From the NCBI GenBank assembly GCA_943735955.1, contig OX030956.1:6690645-6754644 (forward strand): a DNA stretch of 64,000 bases. Reading direction: 5' to 3'. Shown one piece after another: positions 34,874 to 52,326 of this stretch. The notes under the pieces were generated by a model. The model did no database searches and was not told the origin of the DNA. It was given only the letters and a program-made list of their open reading frames with translations. The position numbers and the translations under genes were made by a program. The first letter of the stretch is position 1. The number at the start of each line of letters is the position of its first letter. The stretch is from Piscicola geometra (taxonomy: Eukaryota; Annelida; Clitellata; Hirudinida; Piscicolidae).

Positions 34874-37800
34874 GTGATAGAAAAATTCATTAAATTTTTG
34901 TTTAACTTTTTTTTAAAAATTCACCGTAAACCCTTTACAGAGTCTTCACTTATCCCAGTTCTAATACTGTCGTTTGTCTTTTTGATTGGGAAGATGACAG
35001 CGTTAGATATTGTTGAAAATACTATCTCAAACAATAGAACATCCTTACAGAAAAAACAACTCTCTGACTTTGATCACTTGTTCGAAGGATGCTTCTCCGA
35101 GGAAAACCTTCAGACCAAACCAGATCTCAGTGGCTACTCCACCCTTCTAAGCCATCCCGATCCTGAGAAGTGCTGTTCAGTGTGCAGAGAGAAGGGTTGG
35201 TCGTTCTGTGGTCTTTTCAACGGCCTTCAGTGTCTCTGTGGAGCATCGTTTGGTCTGTACGGACCCAGCTTTGGTGTGTTTCTGAGCTGCTTGAAGAATG
35301 AGCATTTTAAATCCTTCTTTTGTTTTTCACTATTTAATTTTTTTTAATTTTAGCACAATTTTTTTTATTTTTAATGACTATTTTAGACTGTCACATGAGC
35401 GAGTGCATGCCTTTTGTGTGCGGAGGACCTGAATCAAACTCCGTCTATTACTCCCTCCGTCAGTAACATGATTAAATTATCGCATCTATAAATCAACTTT
35501 CAATAATATTTATTTTTAACAAATGTCAAGTGTTGAATTATCAAATAAATCTTCACTTACCCATACACGAATATTATCGAACTCTTAAAAATCCACTTTA
35601 GCAAAGAGTTCAAGCAGCAAGCCATATACATTGACCTTTTTCACAACGCCACTTTCCTTCAAGAAAGCTCGCATGACGTGTGTCTTGAACAAAGGCGAAA
35701 TGGTTTCTCCTGTCAACGCTGACGTTGTGGACTCCATAGCCAAGATTATGAATTCTTCTACCAAGTAATCAATTTATCATATTTATCATACAACTTTGTT
35801 TTTTTTCTTTATAAAGAGTTTTATTTTACGATCAACTTTAAAGTAGATGCATTATAGAATTTGTGATTACTTTTCCTATACACATTTTTTATATTCAGTG
35901 ACTATTTTAAAGTAAAAACATTTCAGTAATAACATTTCCAATGAATAATTGTACAGTCTTTATTAATTAGGTGTCTCAATCGGGAATTTAATTAAAAAAA
36001 TACTTTATGTAATACTGTTATAACAAAAAATCCCCTGCTTAGGGTATGGCTGGGTGTTTACAAGCCATCCTTTTCATCCGCCTACAAATGGACGGAAGAA
36101 CTGCTCGGACTCTCCTACTCAAGCTCTGAAACAGGTTCTGCTGTCTTAAATTTAAACACTTTCCGAATATTTTTTTACTTTTTTCATACTTTATCCTATT
36201 TTAAGAGTTTTTTAAATCTTTAATGAAACTAATTCTTTTTTTATTCTTTTTTTACATTTTTATTTAGAGACCTATATTAATTTTCAGTATTTAATTAAAT
36301 AAAGATTTTTATAATTTATCTTTTTTTAATCAGGTTTTTTCAAGTTACCTATAATATCAAAATCTTCGAACATTTATAATTTTAGAACATAATCTTTTTT
36401 CGAACAAATTATTGATTTTGGGGTCCTTATTTGGAAAAAAAACGTTAACCGCCTATTCAAAAATTCTAATTTGTATGGTAGCAATTATGGTAGCCAATGA
36501 AACTTTGTTAAAATAGTATCTCTATTTTAAAAATTTACTAGGTAATGATTGAAAAATTCAATAAGTTCTTGGTTGGCTCCTAGCTACAAAGTGTAATAAG
36601 AAAAAGAATACGCAATTTTTAATTGCATTTTAATAGAAAAGTTTTAAACTAATAAACTGTAAGTATTGTGGTTGACTCGCCTCCAAAGGAACTCACCAAA
36701 ACAGATCGGGGTGTACCGCATTTTCGTTTATACTTAAAAAACTTGACAAGCCAGAAAGCTTCTATGGATTGCGTGTGAGCTGTTGGGTTCACGAACTTTT
36801 CGGTTTAAATAATCGTTTTTATTTATTGTTTTGCCGTCTTCTTATTATGAACGATGATCAAAATCGTTAGAATGTCAAACTTTAATGTAACATTAATTTC
36901 TATTTCAATTTGAAATATAACTTAAAATGTTAAAATATTATGTTAAAAAATATTTTTCTATTCAGTGTGTCTGAATGAATGATAATAATTTTTTGGGAAA
37001 AAGATAAATTAGTCAAATAATACGCTTTCAATAAGTTTCAATGGGTTCAGTCAGACTAAACATTATTGTTATTCATGTCTGAAAAGACGGTTCAGTCGCT
37101 TCGAAGCATCATTCTTCATGCGTGGAGCCAATCATCGATAATGACGATGTCATTGTACTCGCTAGAATTTACTTTTGTCAATGTTAAATGAGCATTTTCA
37201 TATTTAATTCTTTGCTGTTTAACGAGTGTTTTCAGCTGGAAAGAACATTCTTTATAATGCTTAGAAAAGTGAATCGATTTCCATAAATAAAAGCATCTGT
37301 AATGTCATTAAACTGTAATTGTGTTTTATTGATAAATGTTGTCTTTCCAAATGGAAGTTCTTTGCTCACTCATTGCAACCCTATTGATGAGAAACTAAGT
37401 TGCTTAGCAACTTACGAAACATTGCTGTTTATTTTGTAAAATTGACAGTTTAATTATTTATTTATTTGATAAAATATATAGAAAAAATTGTTCCACAAAA
37501 CTAATCAAATTGTATTTCAAAAGTCTACTCTGAAGACAGCATAATTCCCAAACCTTTTCTTTCATAAATTATTTAAGCTTTAGAAAGTTTTATATTGAAA
37601 ACATCACTTTTTTATAGATATTAAATATAATTTAAAATTCTTAGTTTATACTCAAAGATCATAATATTTTTAAAATAATTAAAAACTATCTGTCTTATTG
37701 ATAATTCAAAAGTCTCATCTCTACAATATTTATTTATTATAAACTTTTTATTTTTTTTGGATAACTTTTTCAATAAGAAAAACAAAGAAAAACTAACGTA

Positions 37801-39501
37801 AAAAACATGTATTGAAGCGCATCGGTTTATGAGATGCACTCGGTACTTTCAAGTTCAAAAATTCTAAATCGAACACAAATTTGTAACAAAATGGCTATCA
37901 CTATCGCTCAATCTATAAATCTGCAGCATTGGAATGTTTTTTTTAAATAACGTAAAAGATCACGTATAATACACGCCTATTTTTCAATGCAAAACCGGAT
38001 AAACTAAATGATTAATGCTACGAAACAAACGTGCTTCGTAACAAGTGCAATAAAGCCAGTAAAAGTACAAAAGTTAATCCACAAAGAGAAATGGAACTAA
38101 CTGCAGTTTTATTTGGTACACCGGGGTACTCCATGTATAATACGTACCCATGTTTAAACCTAATTGTTAAGGTTTAAAAATTGCGTCTTATACATGGTTT
38201 TCGGGGTACTTTTCACTAACTTCTGTTTCAACACTATTGTCTTTACATCAATCCTTGCTTTTGACTGTTTCAAACTAATACTTCTCATTACTGCTCACAT
38301 TAACCAAACTCTCCAATCTATGAAACTAAAAACTCTTTCTTCAACTCACCACCGTTCCAATTACAAACGACTTCTACTCAAAACTATTTTCCCAAATATT
38401 TCAACACCCTTTTAAAGATTTATACAAGTTTTGGAAGATTGGAGACGCAAAGGACGGGGAGTGTGTGGTGATGGACGCAGAAACAAATGAATGGAGTAGC
38501 GTGTCTTGTGGCGGCGAAAACTCCTTCGTATGCAAAGCCTTCACAGAGTTTCTGCCATCAGGTTCTATTTTGGGAGGTTTCAGTGTTTGCAGATAAACTT
38601 TTGTAGTAAAAGTTTAGTTTTTAAAACTTTGATTTATTTTGTTCTAAAAAATTTCTTTTTCATTGATATATTTTTTACAATTCTTTTAAAGAATATATCT
38701 TGGAAAAAGTATCATTGTTCCCATATGAAAGAAATTTATTGATTAATCTTGATAGAAAATAGACTTTTGATACTTTTTTTCTGTTGCTGCAAAGGACTAA
38801 AAGCAAAAATATGTTACCGTTTGGAGGAAAAAACAGTTTATTTAATAGAATAAACAGTTTGATAGAATATTTTGATAGTTATCTCGAAGTCATTTGATTT
38901 GAATTTATATACTTTTAAAATCTTTTAAAATGCATTGAAATACATATTCCTGAAATCGTTGTAACGCTTGTTATTCTTTTTATCCACTGAATGAAAAACC
39001 ACAGATAAATCTATAACTTTTTATAGTTATATAAAAACAGTCAATCAAACGAAATTTCTCAATCAAATTCACAAATCAGTTCCAGATACCAACACTGGCT
39101 CGCCGAACAGAACAGAAGCAAACATGAACACAACCATATCGCCCACTCCAACTGGAGAAGAGCTGGACAGCCACAACACCCTCATCATGTTCATCGTGGT
39201 ACCCCTCATAATGGCTTGCTACCTGGGCTCTTGCATTGCATACTGCGCTCACAAAGTCTACAAAAACTGCAGCCAAAAAGCCATGATCGCCAGAGTGACC
39301 AACTTCTTCGAGAAGGAGAGGGAAGACCGCATGTTAAAGGACATGTATTCTTCGTCTAACAATTTTATGAGCGGAAATAAGGGGGATGATGCTTCCGATG
39401 TTGTTAGCTTGGGCAAATATGGCCTTGGGAAATCGATCAATAAAATACTGATGGATAAGATGATAGCGAAAAAAGAGGAAGATAGAAAAAGGATGATTTA
39501 A
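34874..39501 (+). CDS. Single-pass receptor with WSC domain and C-type lectin domain
   Basis: Predicted type I membrane glycan-binding receptor. Approximate exons: 34939-35273, 35386-35459, 35603-35764, 36043-36137, 38416-38570, 39084-39501. A hydrophobic leader (SLIPVLILSFVFLIGKMTA) comes first. A WSC domain follows: FEGCFSEENLQTK, PEKCCSVCREKGWSFCGLF, LQCLCGASFGLYGPS, then CHMSECMPFVCGGPESNSVY in the next exon. A C-type-lectin-like domain spans the next three exons: FKKARMTCVLNKGEM, VWLGVYKPSF...YKWTEELLG, and ECVVMDAETNEWSSVSC then NSFVCKAF. The last exon has NTLIMFIVVPLIMACYLGSC as transmembrane segment and a cytoplasmic tail of about 85 residues ending KKEEDRKRMI (TAA 39499-39501). WSC plus CTLD also occurs in polycystin-1, but the PKD, REJ and channel parts are absent. 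The first exon and start are uncertain. Confidence 0.8.
36138..38415. other. 2.3-kb intron of the WSC/CTLD gene
   Basis: AT-rich with no supported exon. It contains a palindromic CATGTATAA-type repeat (38110-38215) and a GGGGTGTACCGCATTTTCGT sequence of similar kind near 36708. The rest shows nothing recognisable. Confidence 0.45.
38110..38215. repeat. Palindromic MITE-like repeat (CATGTATAA family)
   Basis: GGGGTACTCCATGTATAATA on the left pairs with AGTACCCCGAAAACCATGTA then TAAGACGC on the other strand at the right. Arms are about 35 bp around a 40-bp centre. Related pieces lie at 10714, 44797-44958 and 49862-49950. Confidence 0.55.
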
Positions 39502-42257
39502 AGGTTTTTCCTGAAGAAAAAGATTTTCAACATTTATTTTCTATTGGCTTCTGAACGCCAAGTAATCAACTCTGTGAAAACTTGAAATTTGAATTATATT
39601 GACATATTTTTGCATTTTCTGTGAATTTGAAAACTTTTTAACAAATCGTTAAAGTTGATATGATAAAAAAATGTCATACTTGAAGCACTTTTTCACTTTT
39701 CAAAAAAAACCTACGAATCGCACTAAAAACATTTCAATGTTTTTCTAAAAGATTACTTGAAGAAATTTCAAATAAAGTTTTACAAAAATTTTTGATTCAT
39801 TATTACATTATACGAGCATTATTATAGTGGCGTATAACCCGAACGGGCTTCCAGGCCACTTAGGCTGCATGTTTTCATTTGCGCCTTTGGGTTACTAGGG
39901 CATTGGTTGCACTTGAACCTAGGACCTTTCATTATTGGTCAAGCCGAGAGTCGTTGCCGACTCGGCTACCCGTTCACCGATTATCTCAAGCACCGTTTTT
40001 TTCCTCAAGCTCAAAAGTCCTTCCTGACGTTTTCAAAAACTAAAATTAAACTAAAATGAATGCGCTAAACAATTGCGCTATAGAATATTCATAATCATTA
40101 AACTCCGACTATAATTGATTGACATCTGAACAATCTAGTTTTAAAATGTGTTAAAAGCTAAATTATTAATCGCATTATGTAAAATAATTAGTTTTCAAAA
40201 AGAATTATAAAAGGTAAACATTTTAGAAAGATAATGACAACCGCATTTTGTTAAAATGAATAATTATAGAAATGTCGTAGTGGGAGGAGCTTAATGACTA
40301 TGAGTATATTAAAGACTTAAAATATTTTTACTGTATTGTAAATTATATTATAATTATAATTTTTTTATTTAATATAAAATTATTTCATTAATATTTCATA
40401 TTGGACGTTGGTAATTTTGATGAACCCCCCACCCCACACCCAAAAAATTAAATCGAAGATCTATGCTTAAGCCTCAGCGTTTTCAAGTAAAAAGAAATCC
40501 TTAGATAAAAAGATATATAAGGTTTTACAAAGTTTTATGGTGGAATTAAACGTTTATAGAATAAATTCTAGTTTAGTTGGACATGCACTTGACATGTGTC
40601 TTCAGCTGGTGGCTCCCGTGCTCAACCAAACCCAGGAACAAATTCACTGAGTTTCTTCTCTACCTTGAGCAGAGAAAGGTATCCAATGAGTTGTTTTTTT
40701 ACAAAGACAATAAGTTCGGAGTTTTTCCAAAGCAAAAACAGTTTTTATTCACCACTTCAGTTATCTCACTGAGTTCTCAAGCCAGAACCTACAGATAAAC
40801 GATCGACTAGCCTGTCTATTCAGAGAAGTTATGGAACCTCCCTATTTCAAGTTGTTCTGGTGGTGTTTTTTGGTTTGGATGCGGACTTGGTGTCAGAAGC
40901 AGCAGTTAAGCAATGGGAGTTAGTCTATATGTTAATTTTTATTATGCAGCCTTTTCTCAAGACGGTTTTAGATTGGCAAAAGAGAGACTAAGATATTGAT
41001 ATAGAGGCTTTACCTATGAAGTACCCAATCAGTGAGCAGGCTTCTGAAATCGATGACACTCTTGTTCACAACCTTAGAATGGAGAGGCAGTGTAGTAAGG
41101 TGAACCATAGACTAAAGAAACTAGTAAATTGAATGCAGTCAGTAGATCCATCATCCCATAAAAAAGCCAGCTGCCTTTGAGATGGACAGATCCCGTCTTT
41201 CGGAGGCTTCAAAGCAACGGGTCAAGCAAAAAAACATTCAAAACTTAACTAGAGTAAAGAAAAGGAAAATAAGTTTTTTAGAGCAAAATTTTTTAAAAGC
41301 TGGTTTATAGAAAGAAGCGAAAAAGACTTAAACTTTTATGAATGTTGAAATCAAAAGATGATCCTTTCATGAAAATAAAGAAGTTAAAAAATTTTTATAA
41401 ATGAAAGTATCAACTGAGAATGATTAAAATATATATATAAACAAAAAAGTTTTAAAAAATGTGTTTTTCTAAAGAAAAAAAGTTTAAAATCTTTCATTTT
41501 GTGTGTTATTTTTCAATCGCGGGTGGGAGGAGGTTATTTTTGACATAAAAATTAATTTTTGCGTCAAACTTTTTGTATTGTTAGTGTTAATCATGTCCTA
41601 AGTGAACGGTTTAAAATTTTGAAATCGATGATTATGCTCCCCCCCTAGTAATGGATGACTTCTTCCACAATAAGATTAAATAATGAAAATTAATTTTCAG
41701 ATTGGAATTAACGAAGATTCTGTACCAAATATATATTTATAAATACGTTGTTGTGTTTTCATTTTGCTTTTTTGGATTTTGTGTCTGTTTTTGTATGTAT
41801 ATTTTTGTGCATTTATATCTCAAGTCTCAATGATGACAAAACCTTTCTTCGATGCCTTGAAGATTCATAAACGCATAATCTGTCTTTACACTTCATATGA
41901 AACTGTCATGTCTAAATATATATCCGTGTGGGAGAAAGTCCGCTGGGTGTTGTAGATAGTATTTCTGATGATACGTAATCAAATCCTCATTTTGACATGT
42001 CTCATTGAATTAAATCATCTGGTTCTCATCCATTCATTCAATGGTTAGCTGTTAGTTTTTGATTTTTAAAATATGGAACCGTTGTTTATATCTAAAGAAT
42101 ATATTTAATGTAATTATTTATTTTTATACGATCTTTTTTAATATATAAAAGCTTATTATAAAATAAAATTAACTAATTAGCAAATATAAAAATATAATAA
42201 AAGTTAAAGATTATATTAATAGTCAGAATTATTTGGTGATAGATTTAAAATTCACAC
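39502..42257. other. Intergenic region with SINE and a decayed, unidentified coding-like stretch
   Basis: One SINE lies at 39813-39980. From about 40570 to 41240 the base composition is less AT-rich and short broken frames occur (for example RLACLFREVMEPPYFKLFWW and ISEQASEIDDTLVHNLRMER), interrupted by many stops. This looks like a dead transposon or pseudogene, but no family is recognised. The first exon with signal peptide of the cytokine receptor should lie toward the right end; I could not place it. Confidence 0.35.
39813..39980 (-). mobile_element. tRNA-derived SINE, (ATT)n tail family
   Basis: Best-preserved copy. On the minus strand the head has A box TAGCCGAGTCGG and B box AGGTTCAAGTGC, followed by CAACCAATGCCCTAGTAACC, GCGCAAATGAAAACATGCAG, GGCCTGGAAGCCCGTTCGGG, TTATACGCCACTATAATAAT. 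Confidence 0.8.
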
Positions 42258-48166
<5,909 letters not shown>

Positions 48167-48817
48167 AGTGGAAGACTTTGTTTTTGTGAATTTTATTCTT
48201 TTAGAAACTGTTTCAAAGCTTTAGGTCGGAATTATTGTTTTACAAAAGATATTTGTAGCTTTTTAAAGTAGTCTCTAAATGTCTATTTTAAAGCTAAACT
48301 AAAACTTTTAGTAAAAGTTTATCAAAAAAAGAATATTCTAAGATAAGCTTCAGCAATTTTTGTTTACTACAAGGCTTTCTGGAATTTTATTGAAGCCTCA
48401 AGTAAAAAACATTTATATGATGAAGTAAAAACGCAATCGAATGTTCATATGCAAACAAAATTATTTTCTAATTGCATCACAGAAAGAAAAATTGAGCAAA
48501 GGTAATATTTAAATAAATTAAAATTCATTAATTCTAAGTATCTTCTTATTTGAATGTTGACTCAAAATCACGACTAATAATGCAAATCATTTACAGAAGC
48601 CTCTCATATAGAAACATGATCAAACATAAAATACATTATCTTCTTAGCAATGTTACAACATGCAACTTATTTCTTTAGTCTGACATTCGAACTAAATAAA
48701 TGTCCTCATACCAAGAAGTTACCAAACCAACCAAAGAATATTCATTCAGAAATCATCATTTCAATATTTCGTGTCTTACTAACACCTAAAAATGCCACAC
48801 CTACACGGTGGAATACT
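48167..48817. other. Convergent intergenic region between cytokine receptor and LSM14
   Basis: The two genes converge here. It is AT-rich 3' UTR-like sequence and no additional exon is supported. Confidence 0.4.
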
Positions 48818-51800
48818 CTACCGATTCTCAGCGAGCGTGGCAGGCCCTTCAGCGGTCACCGTCTCGATGGCGACAGTCTCAGTGACGGCCGTCTCGACTG
48901 AGCATGAGCCTTCAACGCCCGCTGAAACTTCCACAGAAGGCACTTCCTTCTTAATCTGAGTCTCTTTATCTTCCTTGGCACTCTTGTTCTTCTTAGGGGC
49001 ATCTGTTGAATTGTTTAGTTTCATAACCACAAAACTTTCAACTTTCTCATAACCGACAAAATGGTAAAGAAGAAATGTAAAAAAATTTGGGCCATTTTTG
49101 TATAAGGGCTCAAGTTGTTTATGGTGGCGCTCATATTTTCTCTAAGAACTACAAAGAGGTGCATGGAGCGGAACTTATTAGTAGTAGATTTATAAAGACG
49201 AGATGGCTTCTCACTTCTGGGCACAAAAGAGCGAGATGGGAAGCGACTGCCAAATGGAGCTCCGGTGTAGAAGTTGTAGTTGAAAGGGTTGAAGTCGCCA
49301 TTGCCCATGCAGTTGTTGTAGTTGCTGTATTCATTCAAGTAGTTGTAGGGGTTGTTGTTGTAGTTGTTGTAGTAGGCGTTGTTGATGTTGTTGTTTCCGT
49401 AGTTGTTCCTGTTGGGCTTGTGGAGTCTCCTGAAGGCTTGTTGGTTCGCCACCATGCTCACTCCGAACGTCTCGAGATTCAGGCGCTTCTGTTCCTTCCA
49501 AGTCTGACGGCGTCTGATGGGGTGGTGGAGATGTAGAATGTTCTTACGATCTACCCAAATTAGCAATGCTCTTCTACCATAAAACATCAAGGCTAGTATT
49601 TCAAAGTTTAAAAATTTTATTATCTTAAATTAGAAATTGAACAATAAATGCATTTTTTTATAGCGCTATCTATAAATCCAAAAAAACTGGAATTTTGCAG
49701 TCAAACAAATGAAATGCGATCTAATAGTGATCTCATTAATAATCTTCAAAGTTAAACATTTTCGTATAAAATACTATAACATAAAAACGGTTCTCGCAAT
49801 TTTTTAGATAAAGAAACGTAAAAAACTACTTAGAAGTTAACCATTTTTAAGGGTCTACCCTTGGTATACGGTTGAACGTCATCTATAAAACGCACCCTCT
49901 TTCGAAAAGTTATTTTGAGTGCGCTTTATACATGGTGTTTTAAGTATAAGGCTGTTATAGAAAACTGTCGCTGGTACTTTATAATAGAAGCAAACATTTA
50001 AAAATAGTTTTTCTCCAAAGTATATGCTTCAAAAAGTACTAAGGAAAGCTTGATAAATCCTGAACACTGACAACGGCAAACACCTGTTGGAGCGGCTATA
50101 AGCCTCGCAAGAAATGTTGTCGAAGAAAGAGCGGGTCTTGTCGTAAGTGCTCCCCTCCTCACCCCCTTCCTCCTTCTGTCCATCTTGCCTGTTCTCCTTG
50201 CCCTCCTCCTCCCCGTCTCCACTTTTTACTCTTTCTTCCTCTTCTCCACTTTTCACTCTCTCTTCCCCCTCTCCACTTTTCACTCTCTCTTCCCCTTTCG
50301 CGGCACCAACCTCTTCTTTCCTCCCTTCTCCTTTCTCCTTCTCTCCATTCTTCTTTCCTTCTTCCTTCTTGTCCGTTTTCTTGCCTGAGGTAATAAATAG
50401 AAAGCATTTTCATAATTAAACACAATATACTGAAACATTTTTAGCTCCAATACAATAAAATACAACGGCTAATATTATTAATGTGGCTTAAACCCGGACG
50501 AGCTTTAAGACCATTAAACTTCAATCAATTTGAAATCTCCATAAAAGACAGACACATGCAATTCCCACCTAGGCACAACTTGATTTCCTTCTCGATCTCT
50601 TGCTTGTCGAACTGCGCATTGGAAGCATCAAAGTCGAATTCTCCGTAGAATTTGGCGGGAAGTTCAAAGCGAGAGCCTTGACGTCTGCTTGTTGCCCCTC
50701 TGTTGTTGTTGTTGAAGTTGTGGTTGTTCCTGTCCCAGTTGTTGTAGTCGTTGCCTTAAAGGGTAGGAGGGTGAGTTTGCATGAGTGGTTAGAAGAAGGG
50801 ATTGGTTGAAAAGTGGTAAATGATGGGAAAAAAAGTTTGTTGAAATTATAAAAAAGAAAAACTTCAAGCAATCTCACACCTCTTTTACGGTACCAATTGT
50901 TCTGACCACGGTTGAAGCCGTCTTCAGGGTGGTTCCAGACGAAGTCATGTAAGGGGGTCTGTTGTCTAGACCTGCCCTCCTGCCCATGCCAGCCCGATGT
51001 CTGCACTCCCTGATCCATCATGCCGCCCTTGGATCTGGCCCCTGTGTGGTGTTGGTGTTGAAAAGATGCAAATATGTTATTTTTTAAATTTAGTTTTAGT
51101 TTTCAAGCATAAAAAAAGTAATTGAATGTTAGGTTGATTAGCTGACCTAAATTTTAAATTTGGAAAAAATTATTTAAAATATATAATTATATAATATCTG
51201 AATTTCTGAGTTGAATTAAATCGCATAAAAGAATTCAAAGTATTAGAAATTCACCCATGTTGTTGTTCTTATAATACTTTTCTTTCTGGCCTGCAACATC
51301 AAAAATATATTATTTTAAATGCATTTTTGTAAAAAAAAAAGATCTCATTTCTAAACCTGGCATATAGCTCGGAAAGAAGGGCCTAGAGTGAGAGCCAGAC
51401 TGCAAAAACTTTAAATGATTCGATAGGGTTCTTTAAAATAATTTTTATTATTAGAAACATTAAAAGTTTAATTTAAAACTATATAATTTTTCTAAATTAA
51501 AATTAAAACTTCTAAACAGATATTGAAATAAAAGAAAAAATTAACGCGTAAATACTTTAACAATGGCGGGGTCATGGTTTGAGACGCTAGGTTGCGGCTT
51601 GGGAGGTTCACAGACATGCAAGTCTTTAATGTCGTTTCCTCTGAAAATGATATACTCAAACACTTCTTCTCTAGGAGGGGCTGGGTGCTCCGTTGGACGG
51701 TCTTCGGTCCCGAAAGAACGAACTTGAAAGGTTGGAATATTTATATTAATGAAATTTATGCAAAAAATAATGAAACTAAAAAAAATTAAATTAGTTTTAA

Positions 51801-51983
51801 CTTACAAAATTTCATGTATTATTTTTGCAAAAATAAGAGAAACTTTTATAATTGGAAAAAACCTTTAGCAAGAGCGACAGTGGATTCAGTGGCATTGATA
51901 GTGTACAAAATACCTTCATACCTTATTTCTGCTCTAGAAATTAGGCTTATTTTACTGCCAAGGAAAGGCACGTTTCCACTCAT
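48818..51983 (-). CDS. LSM14: LSM14 (RAP55/Trailer hitch/CAR-I) homologue, nine exons, complete
   Basis: RNA-binding scaffold of P-bodies and translationally repressed mRNPs that binds DDX6 and 4E-T (family knowledge). Exons with matching phases: 51983-51863, 51722-51556, 51399-51357, 51290-51255, 51041-50880, 50754-50569, 50384-50084, 49513-49215, 49002-48818, giving 499 residues. The N-terminal LSm domain is almost identical to vertebrate LSM14[81 protein letters not shown]. The DFDF box reads [20 protein letters not shown]. The FFD box is [14 protein letters not shown] and the TFG box [16 protein letters not shown]. Between DFDF and FFD lies a charged [13 protein letters not shown] repeat. 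The vertebrate C-terminal RGG region is replaced by an Asn/Tyr-rich stretch ([20 protein letters not shown]) and an acidic/Thr-rich end. It is divergent with VIRMA. Confidence 0.95.
49862..49950. repeat. Palindromic MITE-like repeat (CATGTATAA family)
   Basis: ATCTATAAAACGCACCC on the left mirrors GTGCGCTTTATACATGGTGT on the right, inside an LSM14 intron. Confidence 0.5.
50175..50300 (-). repeat. Coding minisatellite in LSM14 exon 7
   Basis: A 33-bp unit encodes [15 protein letters not shown] peptides three to four times ([20 protein letters not shown] then [10 protein letters not shown]), placed between the DFDF and FFD boxes. The frame is maintained. Confidence 0.75.
50472..50560 (-). mobile_element. 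SINE fragment
   Basis: AATATTATTAATGTGGCTTA, AACCCGGACGAGCTTTAAGA and CCATTAAACT match the 3' part of the (ATT)n-tail SINE. The head is missing. It lies in the LSM14 intron between exons 6 and 7. Confidence 0.5.
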
Positions 51984-52326
51984 GACTGAAATTAGACAAA
52001 TAAAGCGTGTGATAGAGCGGTTTTAAAGGTCCTTTCAAAGATTAAGTTTAGTAAACTAAATTTTTTTGTAATTATTTTAACTTTTCAAATGTGTAAATTA
52101 ATTTTTAAAATAATAAAATTTTATGAAATAAGTTTGAAAAAAATTAATTATAATTACAATAATCAATTGTTTTAACTTAAAAGTGCATTGTCAACTAAAG
52201 CATTCAATTCTGTCAATAATTTTACCGCTTAGGCTATCTAATATTAAATAAATTTTTACAAAAACTTAATTGATTTGTATTGCAATTTGAAAAAAATCAA
52301 ATTTAAAAGTAATTTTTATTCTTTTT
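51984..52326. promoter_or_regulatory. Divergent LSM14/VIRMA promoter region
   Basis: Only about 343 bp separates the LSM14 ATG (51983, minus) from the VIRMA ATG (52327, plus). A shared bidirectional promoter is likely. The sequence is very AT-rich with no obvious TATA box or CpG clustering, so the call rests on geometry alone. Confidence 0.45.

Noticed and set aside
49087..49536. 149-codon plus-strand ORF (Val-rich)
   Set aside because: Antisense shadow of the Asn/Tyr-rich LSM14 exon.
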